Positions 33,415-41,402 of a DNA stretch of 42,219 nucleotides are shown here, piece after piece. The stretch is from assembly GCA_001593935.1 (NCBI GenBank), contig LUCE01000012.1, forward strand, positions 1-42,219, in the 5' to 3' direction. Each line of letters begins with the position of its first letter. Position 1 is the first letter of the stretch. Position numbers and translations under genes: made by a program. This stretch comes from Candidatus Bathyarchaeota archaeon B26-2. Lineage in GTDB: Archaea > Thermoproteota > Bathyarchaeia > Bathyarchaeales > B26-1. The notes under the pieces are model-generated. The model was given only the letters and a program-made list of their open reading frames with translations. It was not told the DNA's origin and did not search any database.

Positions 33415-34845
33415 ATGATGAGGGAGCACTGCGGAGTCATAGGCGTATTCTCTCTAGAAGGCCACAACGTAGTTCCGATGCTTCTATCCGGTTTAGAGGC
33501 CCTCCAGCACAGAGGTCAAGAGTCATGGGGAATAGCGGTCCCCGGCCGCCAGCCCTTCAAGAGGCTGGGCATAGTCTCCCAAGTCAGCGAAGAGGAGTAT
33601 GAAGCCCTCATCAAGACGGGTGCTAACGTCGGAATAGGCCACGTGAGATACTCAACCACGGCTAGATCGGTCCTGCGGAACGCCCATCCACTGAAGATAG
33701 GTGGGCCAGGAGGCTTCTGCATAGCTCACAACGGAACTCTTGAAAGGGAGTACCTGCTCCGAAACTTGGCGGAGAGCGGGTTCTCCCCGTCCCTAAAGCT
33801 GACCGACACCGAACTGATGGGGCTCGGGCTCTACCAGAAGTTGAAGGAGGGCCTAGACTGGGCTGAAGGATTCAGAGCTCTTAACCCCCAGCTCAACGGG
33901 TCCTTCTCCGTTGTGATCTTAACCTCAAAGGGGGAGCTGATCGCCGCTAGGGATGAGAGAGGGTTCAGGCCTCTCTGCCTCGGATGGCACGAGGAGACTT
34001 CCTCCTACGTGGTGGCCTCCGAGAGCTGTGCGCTCGACCGGCTTGGAGCCGAGCTCCTCCGGGACGTTCAGCCCGGTGAGATTCTGAAGATCAGCAGGAA
34101 CGGGCTTGAGGAGCACCGGTTCGCGGAGGCCGAGAGGCACGCCCACTGTCCCTTCGAGTTCACCTACTTCGCGCATCCAAGCAGCTACATCGAGGGTGTG
34201 AACGTCTACCACGCTAGGAAGAGGATGGGGCACATACTTGCTGAGAGCTATCCCATAGACGCAGATGTAGTTATTCCCGTGCCAGACTCGGCTAGACCGG
34301 CTGCCCTAGGATACTCGGAGCGTTCGGGCATACCCTTCGAGGAAGGCTTGATGAAGGATCGTTACCGGAGAAAGGGGAGCTGGCGGAGCTTCATCGAACC
34401 GGAGAAACGTGAGGAGGTCGTCCTAAACATAGCTCCCATAAAGAAGGTTATAGAAGGGAAGCGCATCATCCTGATAGACGATAGTATAGTTCGCGGAACG
34501 AGCTCCAAGATAATTGTACGGTCGAAGCTGAAGAGGGCGAAGGAAGTCTCCCTGCTCCTAACCTTCCCGCCCATAATCTATCCGTGCTACGCAGGTATAG
34601 ACTTCCCAACCCAAGAGGAGCTCCTCGTTTATAGAGTCTGCAGGGGAAGATGCTCCCTCAAAGAGATAAACGAACGGGTTGGAAGGGAGATCGGCGTCAA
34701 GGTTCTAGGCTACAACGATACAGGAGGCCTAAGCAAAGGCATAGGCATACCGATGGACCAGCTATGTCTCTCATGCACAACAGGCGACTATGGATGTCTC
34801 AAATATAGGCCCAAGTTCAAGACGAGAGAAGAGATGAAGGGATAA
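33415..34845 (+). CDS. purF: Amidophosphoribosyltransferase (first step of purine synthesis)
   Basis: About 476 residues from ATG 33415 (a second ATG follows at 33418). The enzyme makes phosphoribosylamine from PRPP and glutamine. The N-terminal Ntn-type glutaminase has the nucleophile Cys in REHCGVIGVF, exposed after removal of 4-5 residues. The phosphoribosyltransferase motif is ILIDDSIVRGTSS near residue 352. Four Cys residues at the positions that hold the [4Fe-4S] cluster in the Bacillus enzyme are present (HCPFEFTYFAHP, YPCYAGID, and the pair in LCLSCTTGDYGC). An upstream GTG or ATG at 33337-33394 would add a non-homologous tail. GuaA, a later purine enzyme, is encoded 1.5 kb downstream. 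Confidence 0.93.
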   Translation: MMREHCGVIGVFSLEGHNVVPMLLSGLEALQHRGQESWGIAVPGRQPFKRLGIVSQVSEEEYEALIKTGANVGIGHVRYSTTARSVLRNAHPLKIGGPGGFCIAHNGTLEREYLLRNLAESGFSPSLKLTDTELMGLGLYQKLKEGLDWAEGFRALNPQLNGSFSVVILTSKGELIAARDERGFRPLCLGWHEETSSYVVASESCALDRLGAELLRDVQPGEILKISRNGLEEHRFAEAERHAHCPFEFTYFAHPSSYIEGVNVYHARKRMGHILAESYPIDADVVIPVPDSARPAALGYSERSGIPFEEGLMKDRYRRKGSWRSFIEPEKREEVVLNIAPIKKVIEGKRIILIDDSIVRGTSSKIIVRSKLKRAKEVSLLLTFPPIIYPCYAGIDFPTQEELLVYRVCRGRCSLKEINERVGREIGVKVLGYNDTGGLSKGIGIPMDQLCLSCTTGDYGCLKYRPKFKTREEMKG

Positions 34846-34875
34846 AGGACAGCATCGTCCAAGAAGGCCGTCCAC

Positions 34876-35358
34876 TCATTCTCCAGTCAACTCTCTAAGT
34901 AGTATGGAGAGAACTCCAAGCATAGCAAGGATGATGGCGATGCCGTTTACCGATGGATGGATCCCCACGAGCAGAGGCGAATAAAGCAGATAAACAATCA
35001 CGATCGTTGCGGAGTACAACGTTGCCTTGACCTTACGTTCTACACACTTTGTACGGCTCTCTTTCACCCCTCGCATCTTTATCCACTTATAAGCCAGGAC
35101 TCGCGAGGCTATGTCTAGCATCTCCTTTAACCCCCTCGAGCCCCTAAAGAGAAAGGTGGAGAAGGTCAAAAGAATTATCAAGTCGCAGAGCAAGAGCAGC
35201 CCAGAAGGGTCGACCTCCGACGCGAGGGGTAGAAAGATCAGAACTCCGAAGAGCCAGACGAGCATGGCTACAGAAAGGTTGACCGCACTCTCTGGAAGGA
35301 TTTCCTCCGCGACCGAGTCACGTTCTCGACGCGTTCTGTCCTCTCCAGCGTCTCCCAT
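34876..35358 (-). CDS. Membrane protein, paralogue of the protein at 35642-36199
   Basis: A 160-residue protein with about four hydrophobic segments (28-49, 53-72, 112-132, 136-155). LSVAMLVWLFGVLIFLPLA and the later VIVYLLYSPLLVGIHPSVNG line up with [20 protein letters not shown] and [21 protein letters not shown] of the protein encoded upstream. A cytoplasmic basic loop (KWIKMRGVKESRTKCVERK) separates the halves. No family is recognised. It is the last of three same-strand membrane genes and ends 31 bases from the convergent purF stop. Confidence 0.65.
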   Translation of the reverse strand: MGDAGEDRTRRERDSVAEEILPESAVNLSVAMLVWLFGVLIFLPLASEVDPSGLLLLCDLIILLTFSTFLFRGSRGLKEMLDIASRVLAYKWIKMRGVKESRTKCVERKVKATLYSATIVIVYLLYSPLLVGIHPSVNGIAIILAMLGVLSILLRELTGE

Positions 35359-35377
35359 TTCTCACCCTCTTCCTCTC

Positions 35378-35614
35378 TTACTTCAAGCCCCTCAGAACGT
35401 TCTTCACCAAGACGTAGATGATCGCTGTTGAGGTCAACACGGCGATTATTAACCCGGAGATTATAAGAAGCGCCTTCTCTATGTTGCTTTCCCAAGGTAG
35501 CCACTGGAGAACAGTCTCAAGGGTCTCGGGGTAGTATACACTAAAGAAGAGAAAAAATAGTAGGTCGGCGATGAGGATCATCGCTAGAGATGAGAGCTTC
35601 AGTGGCAGGCTCAA
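35378..35614 (-). CDS. Small 2-TM membrane protein
   Basis: A 78-residue protein with two hydrophobic helices (about 8-27 and 46-70) joined by an aromatic loop (YYPETLETVLQWLPWESN) and ending in a basic turn (VKNVLRGLK). It sits between two paralogous membrane genes on the same strand, with gaps of 19 and 27 bases, so the three are probably co-transcribed. Function unknown. Confidence 0.6.
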   Translation of the reverse strand: MSLPLKLSSLAMILIADLLFFLFFSVYYPETLETVLQWLPWESNIEKALLIISGLIIAVLTSTAIIYVLVKNVLRGLK

Positions 35615-35641
35615 CTGGACCGTTTCCCTCTAGATCGCCCT

Positions 35642-36199
35642 TCAAGATCTGCTCAGGGTCTTCTGGGCCCACATGGTTGTGTACCGCCGTATCTCCTCCG
35701 AGACCGCCTGTACCACGCGCCAGATACGGTAGATCGCCCACACCACTATAGCAAACAACACGACTCCGGAGAGAGCAACGTGTATCCTGGATAGAAAGTC
35801 CACGAAGAGCATGTAGACGAGGGAGACCACTATGATGTCGAAGATTCCTCGAAGCGCCGTCCTGTAGTGTTCAACCTCTTCAGGAGAGACCTCGTAGGGA
35901 GCACCTATCTCACAGGCAGCGTAACCAGCCAATCCGTCGATAAGCCTACGGACATCCACCAGAATCCTGAGCACGATTATTGCCAACGCCAGTAATATTA
36001 CAAAGTTCAGTAGCTGCGGCAGCGGATATCCGAAGAAGTAGATACCCTCAGCGATCGGTACGAAGACAAGTTTTCCGAAGAGCCAGATCAGGATCGCAGC
36101 TGAAACGTCTAGGGCGATCGTTGGTAGAGCTGAGGCGATGATCTCCCTTGACTCGCTTCGAGTCTTCTCGTAATATCCTTCAACCTCTTCCTCTGACAT
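35642..36199 (-). CDS. 4-TM membrane protein, paralogue of the protein at 34876-35358
   Basis: A 185-residue protein. The acidic N-terminus ([17 protein letters not shown]) is followed by helices at about 22-48, 62-82, 118-138 and 140-160. Between them lies a loop with [26 protein letters not shown]. The C-terminus is charged and helical. Its shared pattern with the gene two positions downstream points to an old tandem duplication. It opens the three-gene membrane cluster and is divergent from guaA. Confidence 0.65.
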   Translation of the reverse strand: MSEEEVEGYYEKTRSESREIIASALPTIALDVSAAILIWLFGKLVFVPIAEGIYFFGYPLPQLLNFVILLALAIIVLRILVDVRRLIDGLAGYAACEIGAPYEVSPEEVEHYRTALRGIFDIIVVSLVYMLFVDFLSRIHVALSGVVLFAIVVWAIYRIWRVVQAVSEEIRRYTTMWAQKTLSRS

Positions 36200-36257
36200 T
36201 AAAGTTCACCTTTCTCCCTTCGCTCTCTCTTATTATATAGACTCAGAGGATTACAAG

Positions 36258-36265
36258 TATATAAA
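36258..36265 (+). promoter_or_regulatory. TATA box of guaA
   Basis: TATATAAA lies 44-51 bases before the ATG at 36309 and only 5 bases before the ORF-opening ATG at 36270. An RNA start near 36287 would exclude the upstream ATG, so this element supports the later start. Confidence 0.55.
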
Positions 36266-36308
36266 CTACGTGATGAACAAAAGTGTTAGATATGGAGAGT
36301 TCCCATTG

Positions 36309-37847
36309 ATGGGTAGGCTTGGCACGGTCTTGGTCCTCGATTTTGGAGGTCAATACTGTCACTTGATCGCGAGGAGGGTTAGGGAACAGGGTGTTTACTC
36401 GGAGATAGTTCCATGTGACATAAGCCCCGACGACGTAGAGAAGATGAATGAGAAGTTCAACGTCAAAGGGATGATCCTCTCTGGTGGACCCTCAAGCGTC
36501 TACGAGGAGGACGCCCCTAAGATCGACCCAAAGATACTCGACCTCGGAATCCCCCTGCTCGGCTTGTGCTACGGACACCAGCTCATCGCCTACATCCTCG
36601 GAGGTAAAGTTCTCAAAGGAACCAGACGAGAATACGGAACAACATACATCACGATCGTTAAGCCGGTCGGAGTTCTGAAGGGCTTAGGCCCCAAAGAGAA
36701 GGTCTGGATGAGCCACAGCGACACCGTCTACAGTCTACCCGATGGCTTCGAAGTTTTAGCCTACAGTGAAGCCTGTCCCGTAGCCGCCTACCGGGATGTA
36801 AATAGGTCCATCTACGGCCTACAGTGGCACCCAGAGGTAACCCATACCGAACACGGCGTAGAGATGCTCCGTAACTTCATCTTCGAGGTCTGCGGTTGCC
36901 AACCGGGCTGGAGCCCCTCATCCGTCGTTGAGGATGAGATTAGGAAGACTGTAGGCGAAGGGAAAGCCGTGATCGCCCTCAGCGGAGGTATAGACTCGAG
37001 CACAGCCGCGGTTCTGGCAGCCAGAGCGTTAGGGAAGAACCTTACGGCGGTCTTCGTAGACCACGGCTTCATGCGGAAAGGCGAAGGCGAATACGTTAAG
37101 AGAACCTTCGAAGAGATGGGAGTAAACGTCCTCGTCGTTAACGCCCAAGAAAGGTTCATGAAGAGGCTGAAGGGAGTCACGGACCCAGAGGAGAAGAGGA
37201 GGATCATCGGGAGAGAGTTCATAAAGGTCTTCGAGGAGATAGCTGAGAAGGTGGGCTCCGAGTACCTAATACAAGGAACGATATACCCAGATAGGATCGA
37301 GTCGGGGTTCAGACGGCGCTCAGAAAAGATAAAGAGCCACCACAACGTGGCGGGTCTACCGACACGGATAAAGTTTAAGGCGATAATTGAGCCTCTGAGA
37401 GATCTCTACAAGGACGAGGTCCGAGAGGTCGCGAGAAAACTAGGCTTACCTGAAGAGATTGTGTGTAGGCAACCCTTCCCAGGACCCGGCTTAGCTGTGA
37501 GGGTTGTGGGGGAGGTTACCCCAGAAAAAGTCGAGATCGTCAGGAAGGCCGATAGGATCGTCGCCGAAGAGATAGAGCGGGGCGGGCTGAAGGATGAGCT
37601 GTGGCAGTACTTTGCGGTTCTCACAGGCGTGAAGAGCACAGGGGTTAAAGGAGACTCGCGGGCGTACGGAGACGTTATAGCCGTCCGGATTGTGGAGAGC
37701 CGTGAGGCCATGACTGCGAGTTTCGCTAAGGTACCATACGAGGTTCTCGAGAGAATCTCCACAAGAATAACGAACGAAATACCCGAGGTAACCCGAGTTG
37801 TCTACGATATAACTCATAAACCTCCAGCGACGATAGAGTGGGAATGA
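36309..37847 (+). CDS. guaA: GMP synthase (glutamine-hydrolysing), single-chain form
   Basis: About 512 residues from the ATG at 36309, where [17 protein letters not shown] begins the class I glutaminase domain. Nucleophile Cys87 is in GLCYGHQ, with His and Glu in [10 protein letters not shown]. The ATP-pyrophosphatase P-loop is LSGGIDSS at about 224-231. The C-terminal dimerisation domain ends [13 protein letters not shown], the normal ending. The enzyme amidates XMP to GMP. In many euryarchaea the two halves are separate genes; here they are fused as in bacteria and several TACK archaea. The longer frame from 36270 is disfavoured by the TATA box. Confidence 0.95.
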   Translation: MGRLGTVLVLDFGGQYCHLIARRVREQGVYSEIVPCDISPDDVEKMNEKFNVKGMILSGGPSSVYEEDAPKIDPKILDLGIPLLGLCYGHQLIAYILGGKVLKGTRREYGTTYITIVKPVGVLKGLGPKEKVWMSHSDTVYSLPDGFEVLAYSEACPVAAYRDVNRSIYGLQWHPEVTHTEHGVEMLRNFIFEVCGCQPGWSPSSVVEDEIRKTVGEGKAVIALSGGIDSSTAAVLAARALGKNLTAVFVDHGFMRKGEGEYVKRTFEEMGVNVLVVNAQERFMKRLKGVTDPEEKRRIIGREFIKVFEEIAEKVGSEYLIQGTIYPDRIESGFRRRSEKIKSHHNVAGLPTRIKFKAIIEPLRDLYKDEVREVARKLGLPEEIVCRQPFPGPGLAVRVVGEVTPEKVEIVRKADRIVAEEIERGGLKDELWQYFAVLTGVKSTGVKGDSRAYGDVIAVRIVESREAMTASFAKVPYEVLERISTRITNEIPEVTRVVYDITHKPPATIEWE

Positions 37848-37937
37848 TGAGAACGCGTCTCCTGAGAGGCATACCCGACAACATCGCGCCCATGCTCTAT
37901 TGAGAGCCTAAAACTCGACGACGCTTGATGGGACGTC

Positions 37938-37943
37938 TTTTTT
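37938..37943 (+). terminator. T-tract terminator after guaA
   Basis: Six Ts about 90 bases after the guaA stop fit an archaeal oligo-T terminator. No convincing hairpin precedes them. Confidence 0.35.
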
Positions 37944-38148
37944 GAACCCTTTATCTCATGCTGGACAGAAGGATACCTGTTCATCATGAAGGATAACGAC
38001 TCTCTTATGCCGTTCAGCCCATCAAGTGCAAAAGGCAGTATACTCTTTGGGTTGGCTGACCGTTATATTACTCTTCTCTAACTCTAATTCGGCTGTTCCA
38101 GCGTCCGCGTATTCTCGGCTCCTACAATGCTCCAGCCTCAGAGTTAGG

Positions 38149-38157
38149 TATTTAAAG
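38149..38157 (+). promoter_or_regulatory. TATA box of psmB
   Basis: TATTTAAAG is a strong TATA box, and a second similar element, GTTTAAATG, follows at 38168-38176. Both lie inside the upstream open frame and 78-105 bases before the ATG at 38254. They indicate RNA starts near 38180-38205 and exclude the long frame from 38026. Confidence 0.55.
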
Positions 38158-38253
38158 TTAACGAAGGGTTTAAATGTGACTTCTCCTTCAGTTATAATGT
38201 CTCCTTATTTCAGCAAGCATTCATGTTGGTGTTTTCAGGAGATTAAGAGGAAG

Positions 38254-38886
38254 ATGCTGGAAGCGGTTGATAGGTTCGCCTTTAAGGGAACCACGACGAT
38301 CGGGGTCGTCTGCAGAGACGGGGTCATACTAGCATCGGATACGAGGGTGACGATGGGACCCCTAATAGTCCATAAGAAGGGAAAGAAGATCTACAAGATC
38401 GATGATCACCTAGCTATGACGATAGCTGGCAACGTCGCTGACGCCCAGTGGTCAGTCGAGATTCTCAAGGTCAACGCCAACCTATACCGATTAGAACATA
38501 AACGCCCGATACCGGTAGGCTCAGCAGGCAGGTTGGTGGCCAACATGCTCTTCTCATCCCGCCTAGCCCCGCTGGTAACCCAGATTCTATTAGGAGGCAT
38601 AGACTACTCGGGGCCCCACGTGTTCTCGCTGGACCCCTTCGGCAGCCTAACAGAGGAGAAGTGCGTGGCAACGGGTTCGGGCTCCCCAATTGCCTACGGG
38701 GTTCTAGAGGACAAGTATAAGGAGGACATGACCATCAAAGAGGCCCTGCCGATAGTTGTCAGGTCCATAGAATCCGCCATGAAGAGAGACGTGGCGAGCG
38801 GAGATAGCTTCGACGTCGTGGTCATAGATGGAAAAGGATACCGCGAGCTCACAGAGGAGGAGAAGAAGACTCTGATGAGCTCTTAA
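38254..38886 (+). CDS. psmB: 20S proteasome beta subunit
   Basis: A 210-residue protein from the ATG at 38254 (AGGA just upstream). A 12-residue propeptide ending in FKG is cut off before Thr13 in TTTIGVVCRDGV, which becomes the catalytic N-terminal Thr. The supporting Asp is in ASDTRVTMG and the Lys in VHKKGKKIYKI. GSGSPIAYGVLE and SGDSFDVVVID are typical later motifs. The subunit forms the inner rings that degrade unfolded proteins in the cytoplasm. The next gene is aCPSF1, a pairing seen in other archaea, 51 bases downstream. Frames further upstream lack similarity and contain the promoter. Confidence 0.95.
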   Translation: MLEAVDRFAFKGTTTIGVVCRDGVILASDTRVTMGPLIVHKKGKKIYKIDDHLAMTIAGNVADAQWSVEILKVNANLYRLEHKRPIPVGSAGRLVANMLFSSRLAPLVTQILLGGIDYSGPHVFSLDPFGSLTEEKCVATGSGSPIAYGVLEDKYKEDMTIKEALPIVVRSIESAMKRDVASGDSFDVVVIDGKGYRELTEEEKKTLMSS

Positions 38887-38937
38887 ACTTCACGTCCAGT
38901 AATGAGATCAACGAGTTAAGTTTAGGAGGATGACAAT

Positions 38938-40854
38938 TTGCCTCCTCAAGCGAGCGAAAAACTCAAGATTCAACAGATGATCTTAGAGTATATCCCGAAA
39001 GAGGCTGAGATAACCCGTATAGAGTTCGAAGGGCCCTCTTTAGCCATATACTCAAAGAGACCGGAGATTCTAATCAAGCAGAGCCGGATTATAGGAGACA
39101 TAGTTAACACGATCAGGAAGAGGATAGTCGTCCGGTCCGATCCGTCCGTTAGGCTGCCCGAAAAAGAGGCCGAGGGAGTCCTGAGCAAGATAATCCCGAA
39201 GGACGCTGAGATAACGAACATAAACTTTGACCCTAGCCTCGGAGAGGTTATAATCGAAGCGAAGAAGCCTGGACTGGCTATCGGAAAGAACGGCTCCATC
39301 CTGCAAGAGATAGTCGAGAAGACGAGGTGGAGGCCTCGAATCCTGAGAAGCCCGCCCATAGCTTCCAAGATCATGGCTCACGTGAGGCACTTCATCCACT
39401 CTGAGAGCAAGGAACGGGAGAAGATTCTCAGATCGATCGGTGAGAGGATCTTCAGGCCGCTCGTCTACGGGGTTGGAGACGTCCGCGTTACTATGCTTGG
39501 GGGCGCTCAGCAGGTTGGGAGGTCGGCGATCCTCGTTCAGACGAGGGAGAGTCAAGTTTTGCTGGACTGCGGCATAAACCCTGGCTCCAGCAACACTTTA
39601 GACGCCTTTCCGAGGCTCGATGTGCCGAACTTCGACCTTGAGAACCTAGACGCTGTCATAATAAGCCATGCGCACCTAGACCACTGCGGTTTCCTTCCCT
39701 TCCTCTACAAGTACGGTTACGACGGTCCGACATACTGCTCTATCCCGACCTTAGGCCTCATGACCCTTCTTCAGCTCGATTACTTGGATGTCCTCAGCAA
39801 GCAGGGGGAGACCCTGCCCTACGACCAGAGGGACATACGAGAGGCCGTCCTCCACACGATAACCTTACGTCACAAAGTAGTCACTGACATAGCGCCCGAC
39901 ATCCGCCTGACCCTCCATAACGCCGGTCACATCTTAGGCTCTTCTGTGATCCACCTACACATCGGCGAAGGGTTGCACAACATAGTCTACACCGGCGACT
40001 TCAAGTATGGAAGAACTATGCTCCTCGAAGCCGCTGCCACCGAGTTTCCGAGAGTTGAGACCTTGATAACGGAGAGCACGTACGGGTCTCCAGAGGATGT
40101 TATGCCGTCTAGGATAGAGGCTGAGAGGAGCCTCGTCACGGTTATAAACGAGACCTTGAAGAACGGCGGTAAGGTACTGATCCCTACGCCTGCCGTTGGG
40201 AGAGCCCAAGAGATCATGCTTGTCATCGACGACTACATGAGGCGAGGCCTACTGAAGGAGGCCCCGGTCTTCATCGACGGGATGATCTCGGATGCGACGG
40301 CTATTCACACCGCTTACCCAGAGTACCTCTCTAGGGAGGTTCGAAACAGCATAATACATGAGGGTGTGAACCCGTTCCAGTCGGAGTACTTCACCCTAGT
40401 GGAGCACCCGAGCGCCAGAGAGGACATAATCAGGGGCGGGGAGAGCATAGTGATCGCCACGGCAGGCATGCTTGAGGGAGGCCCGATAATCGAGTACTTT
40501 AAGCGTCTCGCTTCTGATGAACGTAACTCCCTGATCTTCGTCAGCTACCAGATTGAGGGGACTCTTGGACGTAGGCTACAGAAGGGTTTGGCTGAGGTCT
40601 CCATGGTGAACAGCGAAGGGAAGATCGAGATAGTTAAGGTAAACCTAAACGTTGTGACTATCGAGGGTTTCTCCGGCCACTCAGACCGAAGGCAGATAAT
40701 AAGTTACATAAGGAGGGTCTCGCCGAATCTTGAGAGGGTAATCGTTTGCCACGGTGAAAGGGCAAAATCTCTAAGTATCGCGTCCATCCTCGAGAGCCGG
40801 TACAAGATCAACGCCGTTGTTCCGAACCTTCTCGAGACTATCAGGCTGCGGTAG
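38938..40854 (+). CDS. aCPSF1/FttA, KH-domain beta-CASP ribonuclease and transcription terminator
   Basis: A 638-residue protein that cleaves RNA 3' ends and terminates transcription in archaea. Start TTG at 38938 with AGGAGG at 38924-38929. Two KH-like domains fill residues 1-150 (the second has GLAIGKNGSILQEIVEKTRW). The metallo-beta-lactamase core has HAHLDHCG at about 243-250, then AGHILGSSVIHL and YTGDFKYG. The beta-CASP part contains EAERSLVTVINETLKNGGKVLIP, ATAGMLEGGPIIEYF and EGFSGHSDRRQI, and ends with VCHGE. All metal-ligand motifs are intact. The stop overlaps the convergent sepF stop by 14 bases. Confidence 0.95.
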   Translation: MPPQASEKLKIQQMILEYIPKEAEITRIEFEGPSLAIYSKRPEILIKQSRIIGDIVNTIRKRIVVRSDPSVRLPEKEAEGVLSKIIPKDAEITNINFDPSLGEVIIEAKKPGLAIGKNGSILQEIVEKTRWRPRILRSPPIASKIMAHVRHFIHSESKEREKILRSIGERIFRPLVYGVGDVRVTMLGGAQQVGRSAILVQTRESQVLLDCGINPGSSNTLDAFPRLDVPNFDLENLDAVIISHAHLDHCGFLPFLYKYGYDGPTYCSIPTLGLMTLLQLDYLDVLSKQGETLPYDQRDIREAVLHTITLRHKVVTDIAPDIRLTLHNAGHILGSSVIHLHIGEGLHNIVYTGDFKYGRTMLLEAAATEFPRVETLITESTYGSPEDVMPSRIEAERSLVTVINETLKNGGKVLIPTPAVGRAQEIMLVIDDYMRRGLLKEAPVFIDGMISDATAIHTAYPEYLSREVRNSIIHEGVNPFQSEYFTLVEHPSAREDIIRGGESIVIATAGMLEGGPIIEYFKRLASDERNSLIFVSYQIEGTLGRRLQKGLAEVSMVNSEGKIEIVKVNLNVVTIEGFSGHSDRRQIISYIRRVSPNLERVIVCHGERAKSLSIASILESRYKINAVVPNLLETIRLR

Positions 40855-41224
40855 GGGCTCCGCTCTCACCCTCGGACGTCCTCTCACGCCATATCCTCAC
40901 GAACGCGGGGGTTATTACCACCCTTTCTTCTCCGAGGCGGGCTATATCTCCACCTACGAGTTCCGTGAATTCGCAGAGTTCGCTCACCGCCCGTTTAACG
41001 TCCTCTATGCTCTTCTTGGCCAAGGGGCTGACCTTCACGATGAGTATGTTTCCCGACTTAACCTCCCGTTTGATGACGTCTACGTCATCAAGGACTTTGA
41101 GGGGTATAGCCTTCAAGTAGACCTTATCGGGGATCGTGGATAGAACCTCACTCCTAGGCTTCTTGGTCCTCCTAATCTTGCTTATTATCCGTTCGATTGT
41201 ACTCCCCAAACTAACATTTGTCAA
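40841..41224 (-). CDS. sepF: Archaeal SepF-family cell division protein
   Basis: A 127-residue protein. The amphipathic N-terminus (SLGSTIERIISKIRR) suits membrane binding. A charged linker follows, and then the SepF core at about 33-110: KVYLKAIPLKVLDDVDVIKREVKSG, then ILIVKVSPLAKKSIEDVKRAV and GGDIARLGEERVVITP. Archaeal SepF anchors FtsZ to the membrane at the division site. The start is TTG at 41224 with a purine-rich site upstream. No ftsZ lies in the window. TTAAAAGATTAGG upstream on the minus strand is a probable TATA element. Confidence 0.85.
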   Translation of the reverse strand: MTNVSLGSTIERIISKIRRTKKPRSEVLSTIPDKVYLKAIPLKVLDDVDVIKREVKSGNILIVKVSPLAKKSIEDVKRAVSELCEFTELVGGDIARLGEERVVITPAFVRIWRERTSEGESGAPTAA

Positions 41225-41350
41225 TAGTCACCCTCTCCAAACGACTATACACCTAATCTTTTAACTCATTTAGATAATAAGTGTTTTTATCTCCACGTAG
41301 GCTTTAATGAGGAACCCTAACTTCTAGCTCCGTCGGGTTAAGGCGAAATC

Positions 41351-41357
41351 TTTAATT
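41351..41357 (+). promoter_or_regulatory. Probable TATA box of the secreted beta-helix gene
   Basis: TTTAATT lies about 46-52 bases before the ATG at 41403, giving an expected RNA start near 41382. Confidence 0.35.
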
Positions 41358-41402
41358 GATGGCTCTAGAGCTCCTTTTCTTGAATGGTTACAGGGGGAGT
41401 TT

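Larger units (their letters stand above)
37848..38253 (+). other. 406-base intergenic region between guaA and psmB
   Basis: This is the longest stretch without a convincing gene. It holds a run of six Ts at 37938-37943, a probable guaA terminator. The psmB frame stays open upstream to 38026, but that part encodes no recognisable family sequence and contains the psmB promoter. No tRNA or clear structured RNA was found. Confidence 0.55.

Noticed and set aside
36812-37345. 177-codon minus-strand frame in guaA
   Set aside because: It is antisense to the ATP-pyrophosphatase domain of guaA and shows no family features.
37845-37866. Possible C/D-box RNA: ATGATGA followed 10 bases later by CTGA just at the guaA stop
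   Set aside because: No matching C' and D boxes follow at normal spacing, and the box C overlaps the guaA stop codon. It looks like chance.
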